A DNA stretch of 49,086 bases from Pseudomonadota bacterium (GTDB lineage: Bacteria > Pseudomonadota > Gammaproteobacteria > Burkholderiales > Burkholderiaceae_C). Below, in pieces: positions 16,283 through 24,641 of this stretch. Below the pieces are notes generated by a model, which had not been told where the DNA came from, did not search any database, and saw only the letters and a program-made list of their open reading frames with translations. Position 1 is the stretch's first letter. Every line of letters starts with the position of its first letter. Position numbers and translations under genes: made by a program. The stretch lies in NCBI GenBank assembly GCA_031119395.1, contig JAVHYA010000035.1:1-49086 (forward strand), in the 5' to 3' direction.

Positions 16283-17764
16283 TCAGTAGGCGATGCACAC
16301 CGACTTGAGCTCGGTGTAGGCCTCGATGGCGCTGCGGCCGTGCTCGCGGCCGACGCCGGAGGACTTGAAGCCGCCGAAGGGCATGGCCGGATCGACCATG
16401 TTGTGCGTGTTGACCCACACCGTGCCGGCCTGCAGCGCGTCGATGGCGCGCTGCGCGCGCCGCAGGTCGTTGGTCCAGACGCTGGCCCCGAGGCCGTAGG
16501 CCGAGTCGTTGGCCTGCTGCAGCACGCTGTCCATGTCCTCGTAGGGCATCGCCACCAGCACCGGGCCGAAGACCTCCTCGCGCACCAGCGTGAGCGGCTT
16601 GTTCGCCGTGTTGGCGACGACGGTCGGGCGCACGAAGTAGCCCGGCCCCTCGCCGGCCCGCCCGCCGGCGACCACTTCGCCGCCCTCGGCCGCGCCGGTG
16701 GCCATCAGCGTCATCACGCGGTCGCGGTGACGGGCCGACACCATCGGGCCCATCTGCGCCTGCGCGTCGAAGCCCGAGCCCAGCACCGTGCCGTCGGCCA
16801 CCTGCGCGAGGCCGTCCACCACCTTGTCGTAGAGCTTCTTGGCCACATACAGGCGCGAGCCGGCGGTGCACACCTGCCCGTGGTTGAAGAAGATGGCGCC
16901 GGCCGCGCCGGCGACGGCGGTCTCCACGTCCACGTCGTCCAGCACGATCACCGGGCTCTTGCCGCCGAGCTCCAGCGCCACGCGCCGGATGTCGCGGCCG
17001 CACTGCGCACCGATGAGGCGGCCGACCTCGGTCGAGCCGGTGAACGAGATCTTGTCGACGCCAGGGTGGCGCACGAGTGCCGCGCCGGCGGTCTCGCCGT
17101 CGCCCGTCACCACGTTGAGCACGCCCGGCGGCAGGCCCGCCTCCAGCGCCAGCTCGGCCAGGCGCAGGGCGGTGAGCGGCGTCTCCTCGGCCGGCTTGAG
17201 CACCACGGTGCAGCCCGTGGCCAGCGCGGGCGCGATCTTCCACATCGCCATGGCGAGCGGGAAGTTCCACGGCACGATGGCCCCCACCACGCCCACCGGC
17301 ACGCGCTGGGTGCTGGTGCGGTACTTGGTGCCGGGCGGGAAGGGAATCGACACCTCGAAGCTGCTGCCCTCGACCTTGGTGGCCCAGCCGGCCATGTAGC
17401 GCAGCCACTGCGCGCTGCCGCCCACCTCGATGGCATGCGACCAGGGCAGCAGCTTGCCCTGGTTGAGGGTTTCCAGATGCGCCAGCTCGTCGGCGTGGGC
17501 CTCGATCAGGTCCGCCAGGCGGCTCATGATGCGCTCGCGTGCGTAGGGCGTCAGGCCCGCCCAGGCGGGCGCGACGAGCGCGGCGCGTGCGGCGGCCACG
17601 GCCGCGTCGACGTCCTCGGCCGTGGCCTGCGGCACCTGGGCGATCTCCTCGCCGGTCGCGGGGTTGTAGACGGCGAACGTGCGGCCGTCGGCGGCATCGC
17701 GCCAGTCGCCGCCGATGAACATGCGGCTGCGCAGCGCCGCGGCGGCGGGGGCGGGAATCGGCAT
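16283..17764 (-). CDS. NAD(P)-dependent aldehyde dehydrogenase (phenylacetaldehyde dehydrogenase-like)
   Basis: A 493-residue class I/II-type aldehyde dehydrogenase that oxidises an aldehyde to the acid. Catalytic residues are visible: N167 in VPWNFP, E265 in LELGGKSP and C299 in GQVCTAG, with the cofactor loop FTGSTEVGR at 241-249. Length and motifs are normal. The ATG follows GAAGGAGACACC, a good ribosome binding site. An AraC regulator that I place near FeaR lies just upstream on the same strand; FeaR controls the phenylacetaldehyde dehydrogenase gene feaB in E. coli. This pairing is the reason for suggesting an aryl-acetaldehyde or related substrate, but other aldehydes are possible. Confidence 0.92.
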   Translation of the reverse strand: MPIPAPAAAALRSRMFIGGDWRDAADGRTFAVYNPATGEEIAQVPQATAEDVDAAVAAARAALVAPAWAGLTPYARERIMSRLADLIEAHADELAHLETLNQGKLLPWSHAIEVGGSAQWLRYMAGWATKVEGSSFEVSIPFPPGTKYRTSTQRVPVGVVGAIVPWNFPLAMAMWKIAPALATGCTVVLKPAEETPLTALRLAELALEAGLPPGVLNVVTGDGETAGAALVRHPGVDKISFTGSTEVGRLIGAQCGRDIRRVALELGGKSPVIVLDDVDVETAVAGAAGAIFFNHGQVCTAGSRLYVAKKLYDKVVDGLAQVADGTVLGSGFDAQAQMGPMVSARHRDRVMTLMATGAAEGGEVVAGGRAGEGPGYFVRPTVVANTANKPLTLVREEVFGPVLVAMPYEDMDSVLQQANDSAYGLGASVWTNDLRRAQRAIDALQAGTVWVNTHNMVDPAMPFGGFKSSGVGREHGRSAIEAYTELKSVCIAY

Positions 17765-17905
17765 GGGTGGTGTCTCCTTCGGGGGCGACGGGTTGTCGCC
17801 GGAGACGCGATCTTCGAAGCCGGCCGCGCGGTGCGGCTTGGCGATTCGTGCAGCGTGCTTGTCTGGTTGCGCAGGCCTCGGGAAAGTACCGAGGGTGCGC
17901 GCGCA

Positions 17906-18874
17906 TCAGCCGCGCGCGCCGCGCTCGCGCCAGGCCGACGGCGCCATGCCGAAGCGCGCATGGAAGGCGCGGCTGAAGTGCGCCGGATCGGCGAAGCCGC
18001 TGCGCTGCGCGATGACGCCGAGCGCCAGCTCGCGGCCGGCGTCCTGCGCCATCAGTTGCTGCGCGCGGGCCAGGCGCGCATCCTGGATGAAGGCGCGCGG
18101 CGTGCGCTGGCTGCCCAGAAAGAGGTTGTAGAGGCTGCGGCGCGACATGCCGAAGGCCTCGGCCACGCGCTCGGGCGTGAGGCCCGGCTCGGCGAGATGC
18201 TCCAGGATCCAGCGCTCGATGCGCTGCAGCCGCGCGCCGCCTTCCGCGTCGGCCGGCACCGTGTGCGCTCGCGCATGGGTGTCGATCGCGCATTCCACCA
18301 GCGCCGTGACCGAGGCCTGCAGGGTGCGCTGCTCGTCCTCGGGCAGGCGCGCGTCGTCGCGCAGCATGCCCGCGAGCGCCGACATCACGATCCGCGGCGC
18401 GCCGCGCCCGTCCAGCGCGCGCCCGGCCAGCGCGTGCACCGCCGGCGCCCAGCCCGGGCAGGCGGTCTGCGGCAGCAGCAGGACCATGAAGCGGGCGCGC
18501 TCGCTCGACTCGATCTGGTATTCGCGCGTCGTGTCGTACACCGACCATTGGCCCGGCTGCAGGTGCCCCGTGCGCCCGCCCTGCGCCACGCGGCTGTGGC
18601 CCTGCAATTGCCAGAACAGCTTGAAGTAGCGCGCGTCGCAATGCTCGGCCGCCACGCGCCGCCGGATGACCCGCGTGGCCGGCACCGAGAGCTCGGCGGC
18701 CAGGCTGTCGCCGAAGCGGGCCACCAGCGCCGTTGCTCGGAAGTGCGCGGGATCGTCGGCACGGCAGTCGAGCTGCAGGAAGTGGCTGTTGGTGTTCTCC
18801 TGCCAGGCCGCCACGCTGCCCAGTTGCAGTTCGGTGGGCGCGCCGGCGGCCGCCTGCAATCCGGATGCGTTCAC
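17906..18874 (-). CDS. AraC family transcriptional regulator (FeaR-like)
   Basis: A 322-residue regulator. The N-terminal ~200 residues are a cupin-like AraC-binding domain of the type with a conserved FKLFWQLQGHSRVAQGGR strand region and QPGQWSVYDTTREYQI. The C-terminal ~105 residues carry two helix-turn-helix motifs (LTPERVAEAFGMSRRSLYNLF and GVIAQRSGFADPAHFSRAFH, with the ending FGMAPSAWR). It precedes the aldehyde dehydrogenase by 141 bp, a gap large enough for a promoter, and probably activates that operon in response to an aromatic or aldehyde inducer. That role is inference from position and family. Confidence 0.9.
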   Translation of the reverse strand: MNASGLQAAAGAPTELQLGSVAAWQENTNSHFLQLDCRADDPAHFRATALVARFGDSLAAELSVPATRVIRRRVAAEHCDARYFKLFWQLQGHSRVAQGGRTGHLQPGQWSVYDTTREYQIESSERARFMVLLLPQTACPGWAPAVHALAGRALDGRGAPRIVMSALAGMLRDDARLPEDEQRTLQASVTALVECAIDTHARAHTVPADAEGGARLQRIERWILEHLAEPGLTPERVAEAFGMSRRSLYNLFLGSQRTPRAFIQDARLARAQQLMAQDAGRELALGVIAQRSGFADPAHFSRAFHARFGMAPSAWRERGARG

Positions 18875-18904
18875 CGCGCGCTCCTCGTCCCCTGATTCCT
18901 CAAG

Positions 18905-18960
18905 GAAAAAATGGCTGTATCGCCCGTCCCGCTTGCTCGAGCAGCTATCGATTCGATAGC
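18905..18960 (-). repeat. Palindromic dispersed element, copy B (after the Bug gene)
   Basis: On the minus strand it starts with a 17-nt palindrome made of perfect 8-bp arms, GCTATCGA and TCGATAGC, around one base (18944-18960). A GC-rich stretch with GCCA follows, and it ends in TTTTTT. It begins 14 bp after the stop of the binding-protein gene and reads in the same direction, so it could terminate transcription before the AraC gene. Confidence 0.8.
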
Positions 18961-18974
18961 AACTGCGGCGTCGG

Positions 18975-19958
18975 TCAGTCCAGCCGCACGCCCGAGGTCT
19001 TGATGACCTGGCCCCAGTGGGCGCTCTCGGCGCGTGCCAGGTCGTGGAAGTCCTTCGGCGATCCCGGCAGCGCCTCGAAGCCGAACTCGCTGAACACCTG
19101 CTGGATGCGCGGCGTCTGCAGCGCCTTGCGCAGTTCGGCGTTCAGGCGGTTGACGACCTCGGGGTTCATGCCCGCCGGGCCGATCAGGCCGTGGAAGGCG
19201 AAGGCATTGACCTCGGCATAGCCCAGCTCGGCGAAGGTCGGCACGTCGGGCAGCGCCTTGGCGCGCTGCGGCAGCGCCACCGCCAGCGCGCGCAGCTTGC
19301 CGGTCTTGATGTAGGGCAGCGCGGCGGTGAGGTCCAGCATCATCATCGGCACCTGGCCGCCCATGATGTCCTGCAGGGCCGGCGCACCGCCCTTGTAGGC
19401 CACGTGCGTGATCGTCAGCCCCGCCTTCTGCTTGAACAGCTCCATCGCCATGTGGTGCGGCGTGCCGATGCCCGGCGACGCGTAGCTGGCCTTGTCGCCG
19501 CTGGCCTTCACGAAGGCGACGAACTGCGCCAGGTTCTGGGCCTGGAAGTCCGGCCGCACGACCAGCGCCAGCGGAATGCGGCCGATGGCGCCGATGTAGG
19601 TGAAGTCGGTGGCGGGCTTGTAGGGCAGCTTGGCGAACATGTGCTCGTTGAAGAGCAGCGCCGCGTTCTCCGCCTGCATGATGGTGTAGCCGTCGGGCTT
19701 GGCCTGCATCAGCGCGCCGACGGCGATGTTGGTCGAGGCGCCCGGGCGGTTGTCGATGACCAGCGGCTGGCCGAGCGAGGGCTGCATCGCGTCGGCGAGC
19801 TGGCGCGCGATGTTGTCGGTGCCACCGCCTGCCGCGTAGGGCACCAGCCACTTGATGGGCTGGCTGGGGTAGCTGCCCTGGGCCGAGGCGGCAGCGCCAC
19901 CGAGGGCCAGGGCGCAGGCGATGGCGGCGCCGAAGGCGCGGGCGAGGTGTCGGATCAT
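18975..19958 (-). CDS. Tripartite tricarboxylate transporter (Bug family) periplasmic binding protein
   Basis: A 327-residue Bug/TctC-family protein. A signal peptide (cleavage after AASA near residue 26) is followed by YPSQPIKWLVPYAAGGGTDNIAR, the standard start of the mature family fold. Further family motifs are IDNRPGASTNIA, YASPGIGTPHHMAMELF and HVAYKGGAPALQDIMGG. Such proteins bind carboxylated compounds. No TctA/TctB membrane genes lie nearby, which is common for orphan Bug proteins in Burkholderiales. It is the last gene of the minus-strand operon that begins with the VOC gene, with gaps of 45 bp or less to its neighbour. Confidence 0.94.
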   Translation of the reverse strand: MIRHLARAFGAAIACALALGGAAASAQGSYPSQPIKWLVPYAAGGGTDNIARQLADAMQPSLGQPLVIDNRPGASTNIAVGALMQAKPDGYTIMQAENAALLFNEHMFAKLPYKPATDFTYIGAIGRIPLALVVRPDFQAQNLAQFVAFVKASGDKASYASPGIGTPHHMAMELFKQKAGLTITHVAYKGGAPALQDIMGGQVPMMMLDLTAALPYIKTGKLRALAVALPQRAKALPDVPTFAELGYAEVNAFAFHGLIGPAGMNPEVVNRLNAELRKALQTPRIQQVFSEFGFEALPGSPKDFHDLARAESAHWGQVIKTSGVRLD

Positions 19959-20003
19959 GGGTTCGTCTCCTGGGGTCGTTGTCGTTGCGCTTGAAGGAAT
20001 CGG

Positions 20004-20966
20004 TCAGCCGCGCAGCACCTGCCAGAGCTCGCGGTCGCGCTCGGCGGTCCACACGACGGGGTGCTCGGTGCCGGTGAGTTCGTCGTAGGCGCGCGAGACG
20101 TCGAAGGGCAGCACGTGCTGGAACACCGGCCACTGGCCGAAGCGCGGCGTCATGGCGGCCTCGGCGCGCGCGAAGCAGCCCTTGAGCGTGTCGCCGGCGT
20201 CGATGCCGGCACGCACGGCGCCCAGCAGCGTGGACAGGAAGTCCTTCGTGAGGTCGATGGCCTCGGCGCAGGCGGCTTCATCCTGGAGCACCGCGCCGCG
20301 GCCCGGCACCAGCACGCGCGGGCGCAGCGCCTTCACGGCATCGAGCGTGCCGGCCCAGTCCTGGATGTAGGCGTCGCCGGCGTACACGCCGCAGTGGTTC
20401 TCCACCACGTCGCCCGAGAAGCACACGCCGCAGTCGGGCAGCCAGGCGACGGTGTCGCCGCTCGAATGGCCGCGCCCGAGCGCCAGCAGGCGCAGCTCGC
20501 GGTCCGCGCCGAGCCACAGGCTCATCCCGCGCTCGAAGCTCATCGTCGGCATGGTCAGGCCGGGGATCTCCTCCACGCCCTGGAACAGGCGCGGGAAGCG
20601 GCCGACCTCGGAGTCGAAATCCGCCTGGCCGCGGGTGCGGATCCAGTCCAGCGTGCCCTGGCTCGCCACGATGGCAGCGACCTCGGGGAAGGCGCTCGCG
20701 CCCATCACGCGCACCGCGTGGTAGTGCGTGAGCACGATGAACTTGATGGGCTTGTCGGTCACCGTGCGGATGGCGGCGAGGAAGTCGCGCGCCATGCGCG
20801 GCGTGGGCCGGGTGTCGATCAGCACCACGTGCTCGTCGCCGACCACGAAGCCGCAGTTGGGGTCGAAGTCGCTGATGTAGCCGTAGACGCCGGGCGCGAG
20901 TTCGCGCACCTGGGGCTTCTGCTCGCGGGTGTCGGAGGCGGAGGCGAAGGAGACGGTGGTGTTCAT
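20004..20966 (-). CDS. MBL-fold metallo-hydrolase with an altered metal motif
   Basis: A 320-residue metallo-beta-lactamase-fold protein without signal peptide. The first metal motif reads THYHAVRVMG: H81 and H83 are present, but the usual Asp and His of the HxHxDH signature are V85 and R86. Later ligands look normal (GRGHSSGDT with H167, and D186 in CFSGDVV). Thus a one-metal or altered site is likely, or other residues supply ligands. The protein probably hydrolyses an ester, thioester or lactone in the pathway. It lies 21 bp downstream of the DUF2783 gene and 45 bp upstream of the Bug protein gene. Confidence 0.85.
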   Translation of the reverse strand: MNTTVSFASASDTREQKPQVRELAPGVYGYISDFDPNCGFVVGDEHVVLIDTRPTPRMARDFLAAIRTVTDKPIKFIVLTHYHAVRVMGASAFPEVAAIVASQGTLDWIRTRGQADFDSEVGRFPRLFQGVEEIPGLTMPTMSFERGMSLWLGADRELRLLALGRGHSSGDTVAWLPDCGVCFSGDVVENHCGVYAGDAYIQDWAGTLDAVKALRPRVLVPGRGAVLQDEAACAEAIDLTKDFLSTLLGAVRAGIDAGDTLKGCFARAEAAMTPRFGQWPVFQHVLPFDVSRAYDELTGTEHPVVWTAERDRELWQVLRG

Positions 20967-20987
20967 CGTGGATCGTGGGAGTCGGGT

Positions 20988-21179
20988 TCAGGCGGCTTCG
21001 CGCGCCGCCGCGATGCAGGCCAGCAGCGTGGCCTGGTCGCCGCACTGGTTGGCCAGCAGCAGCACCAGGCGCGCGTTGAGGTCCGCGCTCGCGCCGTCGC
21101 TCAGGCCCTCGTGCGCCTGCAGCCATGCGGCGTAGAAGCCGTCGGGGTCGGGGATGTGGGGCTCGGTGATCAGGGGCAT
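20988..21179 (-). CDS. DUF2783 family small protein
   Basis: A 63-residue acidic helical protein (PDGFYAAWLQAHEGLSDGAS, ARLVLLLANQCGD). I recognise the pattern as DUF2783, a family of ~60-residue proteins found beside FAD-dependent aromatic monooxygenases. The function is not known to me. It sits 7 bp after the monooxygenase stop and 21 bp before the MBL gene, so it is certainly part of the operon. A role as a small partner or assembly factor for the flavoprotein is only a guess. Confidence 0.75.
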   Translation of the reverse strand: MPLITEPHIPDPDGFYAAWLQAHEGLSDGASADLNARLVLLLANQCGDQATLLACIAAAREAA

Positions 21180-21186
21180 GGCGCAG

Positions 21187-22824
21187 TCAGTTCAGTGCGA
21201 AGGCGGTGCGGACGGCGTCGGCCGCGGCCGCGGGTGTGGGCGCCGGCAGGCGCGTCGCGCGGTAGCCGTCGGGCCGCACCAGCAGCAGGCTGCCGGGCGC
21301 CGCGAGGTCCAGGTGCGCGAGCTCGGCCTCGCCGACCTCGAAGGCCGGCAGGCCGCTGCTGCCGCCGAGCGCGACCAGCCGCACGGGCAAGCCGGCCAGG
21401 GCCGTGGACATCGCCTCGGCGTCGGCCGCGGAAGGTGCGCGCCACAGCACGATGCCGTGCGTGCCTTCGCGCAGCAGCTGCGCCAGCGTCGTCGTCGCCC
21501 CGCCCGGGGTGCGCAGCGCCACGTTCTGCACCGTGCGGCTGCCCTCGGGCAGGTGCGGGGCAGGCGGGTAGTCGTTGGCCACCGACATGCGGCCCGTGTT
21601 GACCAGGCCGCGGGCGAAGGCGTGGCGCTTGGCCAGCGCGACCACGGCGTTGCGCATGATGTGCTCGGCCTTCGAGCGCGGCGCGAGGAAGCGGGCCGAG
21701 CGGCTCGTCACCTCCAGGTTCTTCTCGGCCGCGGGGCGGCGCTCGGCGTCGTAGCTGTCCAGCAGCGATGCGTCCGCCTGGCCCTGCAGCACCAGCGCGA
21801 ACTTCCACGCCAGGTTGGCCGCGTCCTGGATGCCCGTGTTGCCGCCCCGCGCGCCGAAGGGGCTGACCACGTGGGCCGCGTCGCCGACGAAGAAGATGCG
21901 GCCGTGGCGGAAGCGCTCCAGCAGGTGGTCGCGGTAGCCGTAGGGGCCGATCCAGACGAACTCGAACTCCACCTCGGGCCCGAGCTGCTCTCGCAGCCGC
22001 GCACCGGCCACCTCGGGCTTGCTGATCTCGGCCACGTCGCAGTCCTCGGGCATCTGGTAGTCCATGCGCCAGACGCCGTCGCCCATCAGGTGCTGCCACA
22101 CGCCGCGGCCTTCGTTGAAGGGCGCGTCCACCCAGGTCCAGCGCTCGATGGGCAGCGGCTTCTTGAAGCGCACGTCGCTGATGCACCAGCGGTCGGTGCT
22201 GCGCGAGGCGTGCGCAGGCAGCGCGAGCTGCGTGCGGATGGGGCTGTTGGCGCCGGTGGCGTCGACGACGTAGCCGGCCTCCAGCGCGTAGCTGCCGGCA
22301 GGCGTCTGCACCTGCAGCGTCGCGCCGTCCTCGCGCGGCGCGATGTGGGTGAGGCGGCTCTTCCAGCGCAGGTCCGTCAGGCCCAGCTCGAGGATGCGCT
22401 CGACCAGGAACCACTCGATGTAGAACTGCTGCAGGTTGATGAAGGGCGGCTGCACCGAGCAGCTGTCGGTCTTCAGGTTGAAGCTGTAGACCTCCTCCTC
22501 GCCGGAGAAGGTCTTGCCGAAGGACCAGGTGATGCCCTTGGCGGCGATGCGCTCGTAGATGCCCAGGCGCTCGAAGATCTCCAGGCTCTTCTGCGCGTAG
22601 CAGATGCCGCGCGAGGAGGCACCGCGCACGCCGACGGTGTCGTCCTCGTCCAGCAGCACCGAGCGGATGCCGCGCACCGCCAGGTCGCAGGCCAGGGTGA
22701 GGCCCGACAAGCCGCCGCCCACGATGACGATGGGATGGTGCGTGGCCTCGCCGCCCAACTCGGGCGGCGGCACGAAGGGCCAGCTCGGCAGGGCGTAGGG
22801 CTCGGCGAATCGGAAGCTTTCCAT
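21187..22824 (-). CDS. FAD-dependent aromatic monooxygenase (MhpA-like hydroxylase family)
   Basis: A 545-residue class A flavoprotein monooxygenase. Class A enzymes use NAD(P)H and O2 to hydroxylate phenolic rings. Motifs: the FAD dinucleotide loop VIVGGGLSGL (residues 33-42), the central DATG motif (YVVDATGANSP), and the second FAD motif FFVGDAAHVVSPFGARGGN. A thioredoxin-like C-terminal domain (last ~130 residues) is typical of the MhpA/phenol hydroxylase branch. The ATG gives MESFRFAEPYALPSW. Position in one operon with a VOC protein and an alpha/beta hydrolase matches a hydroxylation, ring-cleavage, hydrolysis sequence. The ring substrate is not evident. Confidence 0.9.
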   Translation of the reverse strand: MESFRFAEPYALPSWPFVPPPELGGEATHHPIVIVGGGLSGLTLACDLAVRGIRSVLLDEDDTVGVRGASSRGICYAQKSLEIFERLGIYERIAAKGITWSFGKTFSGEEEVYSFNLKTDSCSVQPPFINLQQFYIEWFLVERILELGLTDLRWKSRLTHIAPREDGATLQVQTPAGSYALEAGYVVDATGANSPIRTQLALPAHASRSTDRWCISDVRFKKPLPIERWTWVDAPFNEGRGVWQHLMGDGVWRMDYQMPEDCDVAEISKPEVAGARLREQLGPEVEFEFVWIGPYGYRDHLLERFRHGRIFFVGDAAHVVSPFGARGGNTGIQDAANLAWKFALVLQGQADASLLDSYDAERRPAAEKNLEVTSRSARFLAPRSKAEHIMRNAVVALAKRHAFARGLVNTGRMSVANDYPPAPHLPEGSRTVQNVALRTPGGATTTLAQLLREGTHGIVLWRAPSAADAEAMSTALAGLPVRLVALGGSSGLPAFEVGEAELAHLDLAAPGSLLLVRPDGYRATRLPAPTPAAAADAVRTAFALN

Positions 22825-22874
22825 GGCGGGGCGTGTCTCGGGTCTTTGTTCTTGGGGCGCAGGGCGCCCTTGCA

Positions 22875-23996
22875 TCACAGCGCGTGGGCGAATTCGGCGA
22901 TCGCGTCGGCCGCCTTGGGCACCAGCTGCGGCTGGCCGGCCAGGTAGTGGTTGCCGCCCACGATGTCGACGTTGCGGATCGTGGCGCCGCCGGCCTGCAG
23001 CCAGGCATCGCGCGTGCTCGGGAAGGTCGACTGGTCGGCCGTGTAGGTCAGCAGCAGCTTCGGGCAGCGCGTGCGGGCGAGGTTGGTCGGCCCGTCGGCC
23101 TGCGAGCGCGAGGACCACTGCGACAGGAAGGCCGTCAGCGAGGTCGTGCGGCCCATGGCGTTGGCCGAGTAGTTGACCTGCCGCGCATCGCCCCAGACGC
23201 TGCCGGGTGCGCGGTCGTTCGGGTCCAGCGACAGGTCCACGCAGCGCGGGTCGGCGTGCGTGCGGTAGACGATGAAGGCCTGGTCGCGCGGCGCGCCGGG
23301 CGTGGCGCGCAGCTGCTCGAGGCGCCCGAGCGCCCATTGCTCGATGCGGTCCAGGCGCGCCTTCTGCGCGCCCTGGAAGCGCGCCAGGAACTCGGCGCTG
23401 TACGGCACGCGGTGGCGCGCGTCGTACATGTCGAGGTCGGGGTCGACCGAGAGCACGTCGTGCTCGTCGGTCACCGACGGGTCGATCCAGTCGCGCAGCA
23501 GCCGCGAGCGGCCCAGGTGCGCCGCGCACAGCGCGATGCCGTCCACCGGCGGCAGGTCGTCGGCATGCAGGTGCGTCGGGTCGCCGTCGGGGAAATGCGT
23601 GGCGGTGAGCCGCTCGGCCTGCGCCTGGTAGAAGCTCGACAGCGCCGCGCCGCCCGAGTTGCCGATGAGCAGCACCTTCTCGTAGCCCATCGCGCGCAGG
23701 TGCTTGACGCCCGCGCCCAGGTCCTGGATGGCACGCTCCATGAGCAGCAGGGTGTCGTTGCCCATGTAGCGCGAATTCAGGCCCATGCAGCAGATGCCGC
23801 GCTCGGCCAGCGGGCCGATCAGGTAGTGGCCCATGAAGTTGCTGGTCGGGTGCATCACGATGGCCGCGACCTTCCTCGGCCCGGTGGGCGCCATGAAGGC
23901 CCCGAAGATGCGCGGGCGCAGCATCTGCAGGCCCGACTGGCTTTCCAGCGACGCGCCGGGCTTGACGTCGATGACCGCCAGCTGGAGCTCAGGCAT
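22875..23996 (-). CDS. Alpha/beta-fold hydrolase
   Basis: A 373-residue alpha/beta hydrolase. The nucleophile elbow is GNSGGA with S114 (LLIGNSGGAALSSFY), preceded by HPTSNFMGHYLIGPLAERG, and a C-terminal GGNHYL supplies the likely catalytic His. A large insert between them (about residues 130-290) forms a cap. The chosen ATG gives MPELQLAVIDV and overlaps the VOC gene by 8 bp. It may hydrolyse the ring-cleavage product or an ester precursor in the same pathway, which is inference from context. Confidence 0.85.
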   Translation of the reverse strand: MPELQLAVIDVKPGASLESQSGLQMLRPRIFGAFMAPTGPRKVAAIVMHPTSNFMGHYLIGPLAERGICCMGLNSRYMGNDTLLLMERAIQDLGAGVKHLRAMGYEKVLLIGNSGGAALSSFYQAQAERLTATHFPDGDPTHLHADDLPPVDGIALCAAHLGRSRLLRDWIDPSVTDEHDVLSVDPDLDMYDARHRVPYSAEFLARFQGAQKARLDRIEQWALGRLEQLRATPGAPRDQAFIVYRTHADPRCVDLSLDPNDRAPGSVWGDARQVNYSANAMGRTTSLTAFLSQWSSRSQADGPTNLARTRCPKLLLTYTADQSTFPSTRDAWLQAGGATIRNVDIVGGNHYLAGQPQLVPKAADAIAEFAHAL

Positions 23997-24552
23997 GCGT
24001 GGCCCCTTCGCGCGCCGTGCGCAGCTGGGCCTTGCGCTCGGTCCACGCATCCAGGTCGGCATGGGCCTTGAGCGCATGCGCATCCATCTGCGCCTTCGTC
24101 GCGGTGGGGGTCGTCAGCTCCACGCGGATGCCGTTGGGGTCGAAGAAATAGATCGACTCGATGATGTGGTGGTCCGTGATGCCCAGCACCTGCACGCCGG
24201 CAGCCTCCAGGCGGGCCTTGGCCGCGAGCAGGTCGTCCACGCCGTCCACGCGCAGGGCGATGTGGTTCACCCACGCGGGCGTGTTCGGCGAGGGATCGGC
24301 CTTCACGTCGTCGCCGAGGTCGAAGAAGGCGATGAAGGAGCCGTCGCGCATCTGGAAGAAGATGTGGACGTAGGGGCAGTACTCGCCCGTGCTCGGCACG
24401 TGGTCGCTCTTGATCACGTGCACCAGCGGCAGGCCCAGCAGGTCTTCCCAGAAGCGGCGGGTTTCCTCGCTGTCGCGGCAGCGCCAGGCGAAGTGGTGCA
24501 GCCCGCGGATCGGCGGGTTCGTGGGCGCCGCCGTGGCGGGGGTCTCGGGCAT
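23989..24552 (-). CDS. VOC family protein (extradiol dioxygenase/glyoxalase fold)
   Basis: A 187-residue single-domain-pair VOC protein. The metal triad is recognisable: H20 in GLHHFAWRC, H97 in VNHIALRV and E145 in GIRVEL, so it is probably metal-active. Aromatic-pathway members of this size act as type I extradiol dioxygenases or isomerases. The ATG at 24552 was chosen because AAGGAGA lies 9 bp upstream; an upstream ATG at 24600 would add 16 residues. First gene of a six-gene minus-strand operon, divergent from the LysR gene with an 89-bp shared regulatory region. Confidence 0.85.
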   Translation of the reverse strand: MPETPATAAPTNPPIRGLHHFAWRCRDSEETRRFWEDLLGLPLVHVIKSDHVPSTGEYCPYVHIFFQMRDGSFIAFFDLGDDVKADPSPNTPAWVNHIALRVDGVDDLLAAKARLEAAGVQVLGITDHHIIESIYFFDPNGIRVELTTPTATKAQMDAHALKAHADLDAWTERKAQLRTAREGATHA

Positions 24553-24617
24553 CGGCTTGGTCTCCTTGGGGAAGCGCGATTGGACGGGCACCGGTTCCAT
24601 GATGCAATCGAAATAAA

Positions 24618-24633
24618 TTCATCCATTGATGAA
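24618..24633. promoter_or_regulatory. Probable LysR operator in the divergent region
   Basis: A perfect inverted repeat TTCATC-CATT-GATGAA lies 8 bp before the LysR start and about 66 bp upstream of the VOC start. It contains the T-N11-A pattern of LysR sites and lies in the only AT-rich patch between the two genes, so it is a plausible autoregulatory and activator binding site. Confidence 0.6.
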
Positions 24634-24641
24634 GGATTGCC

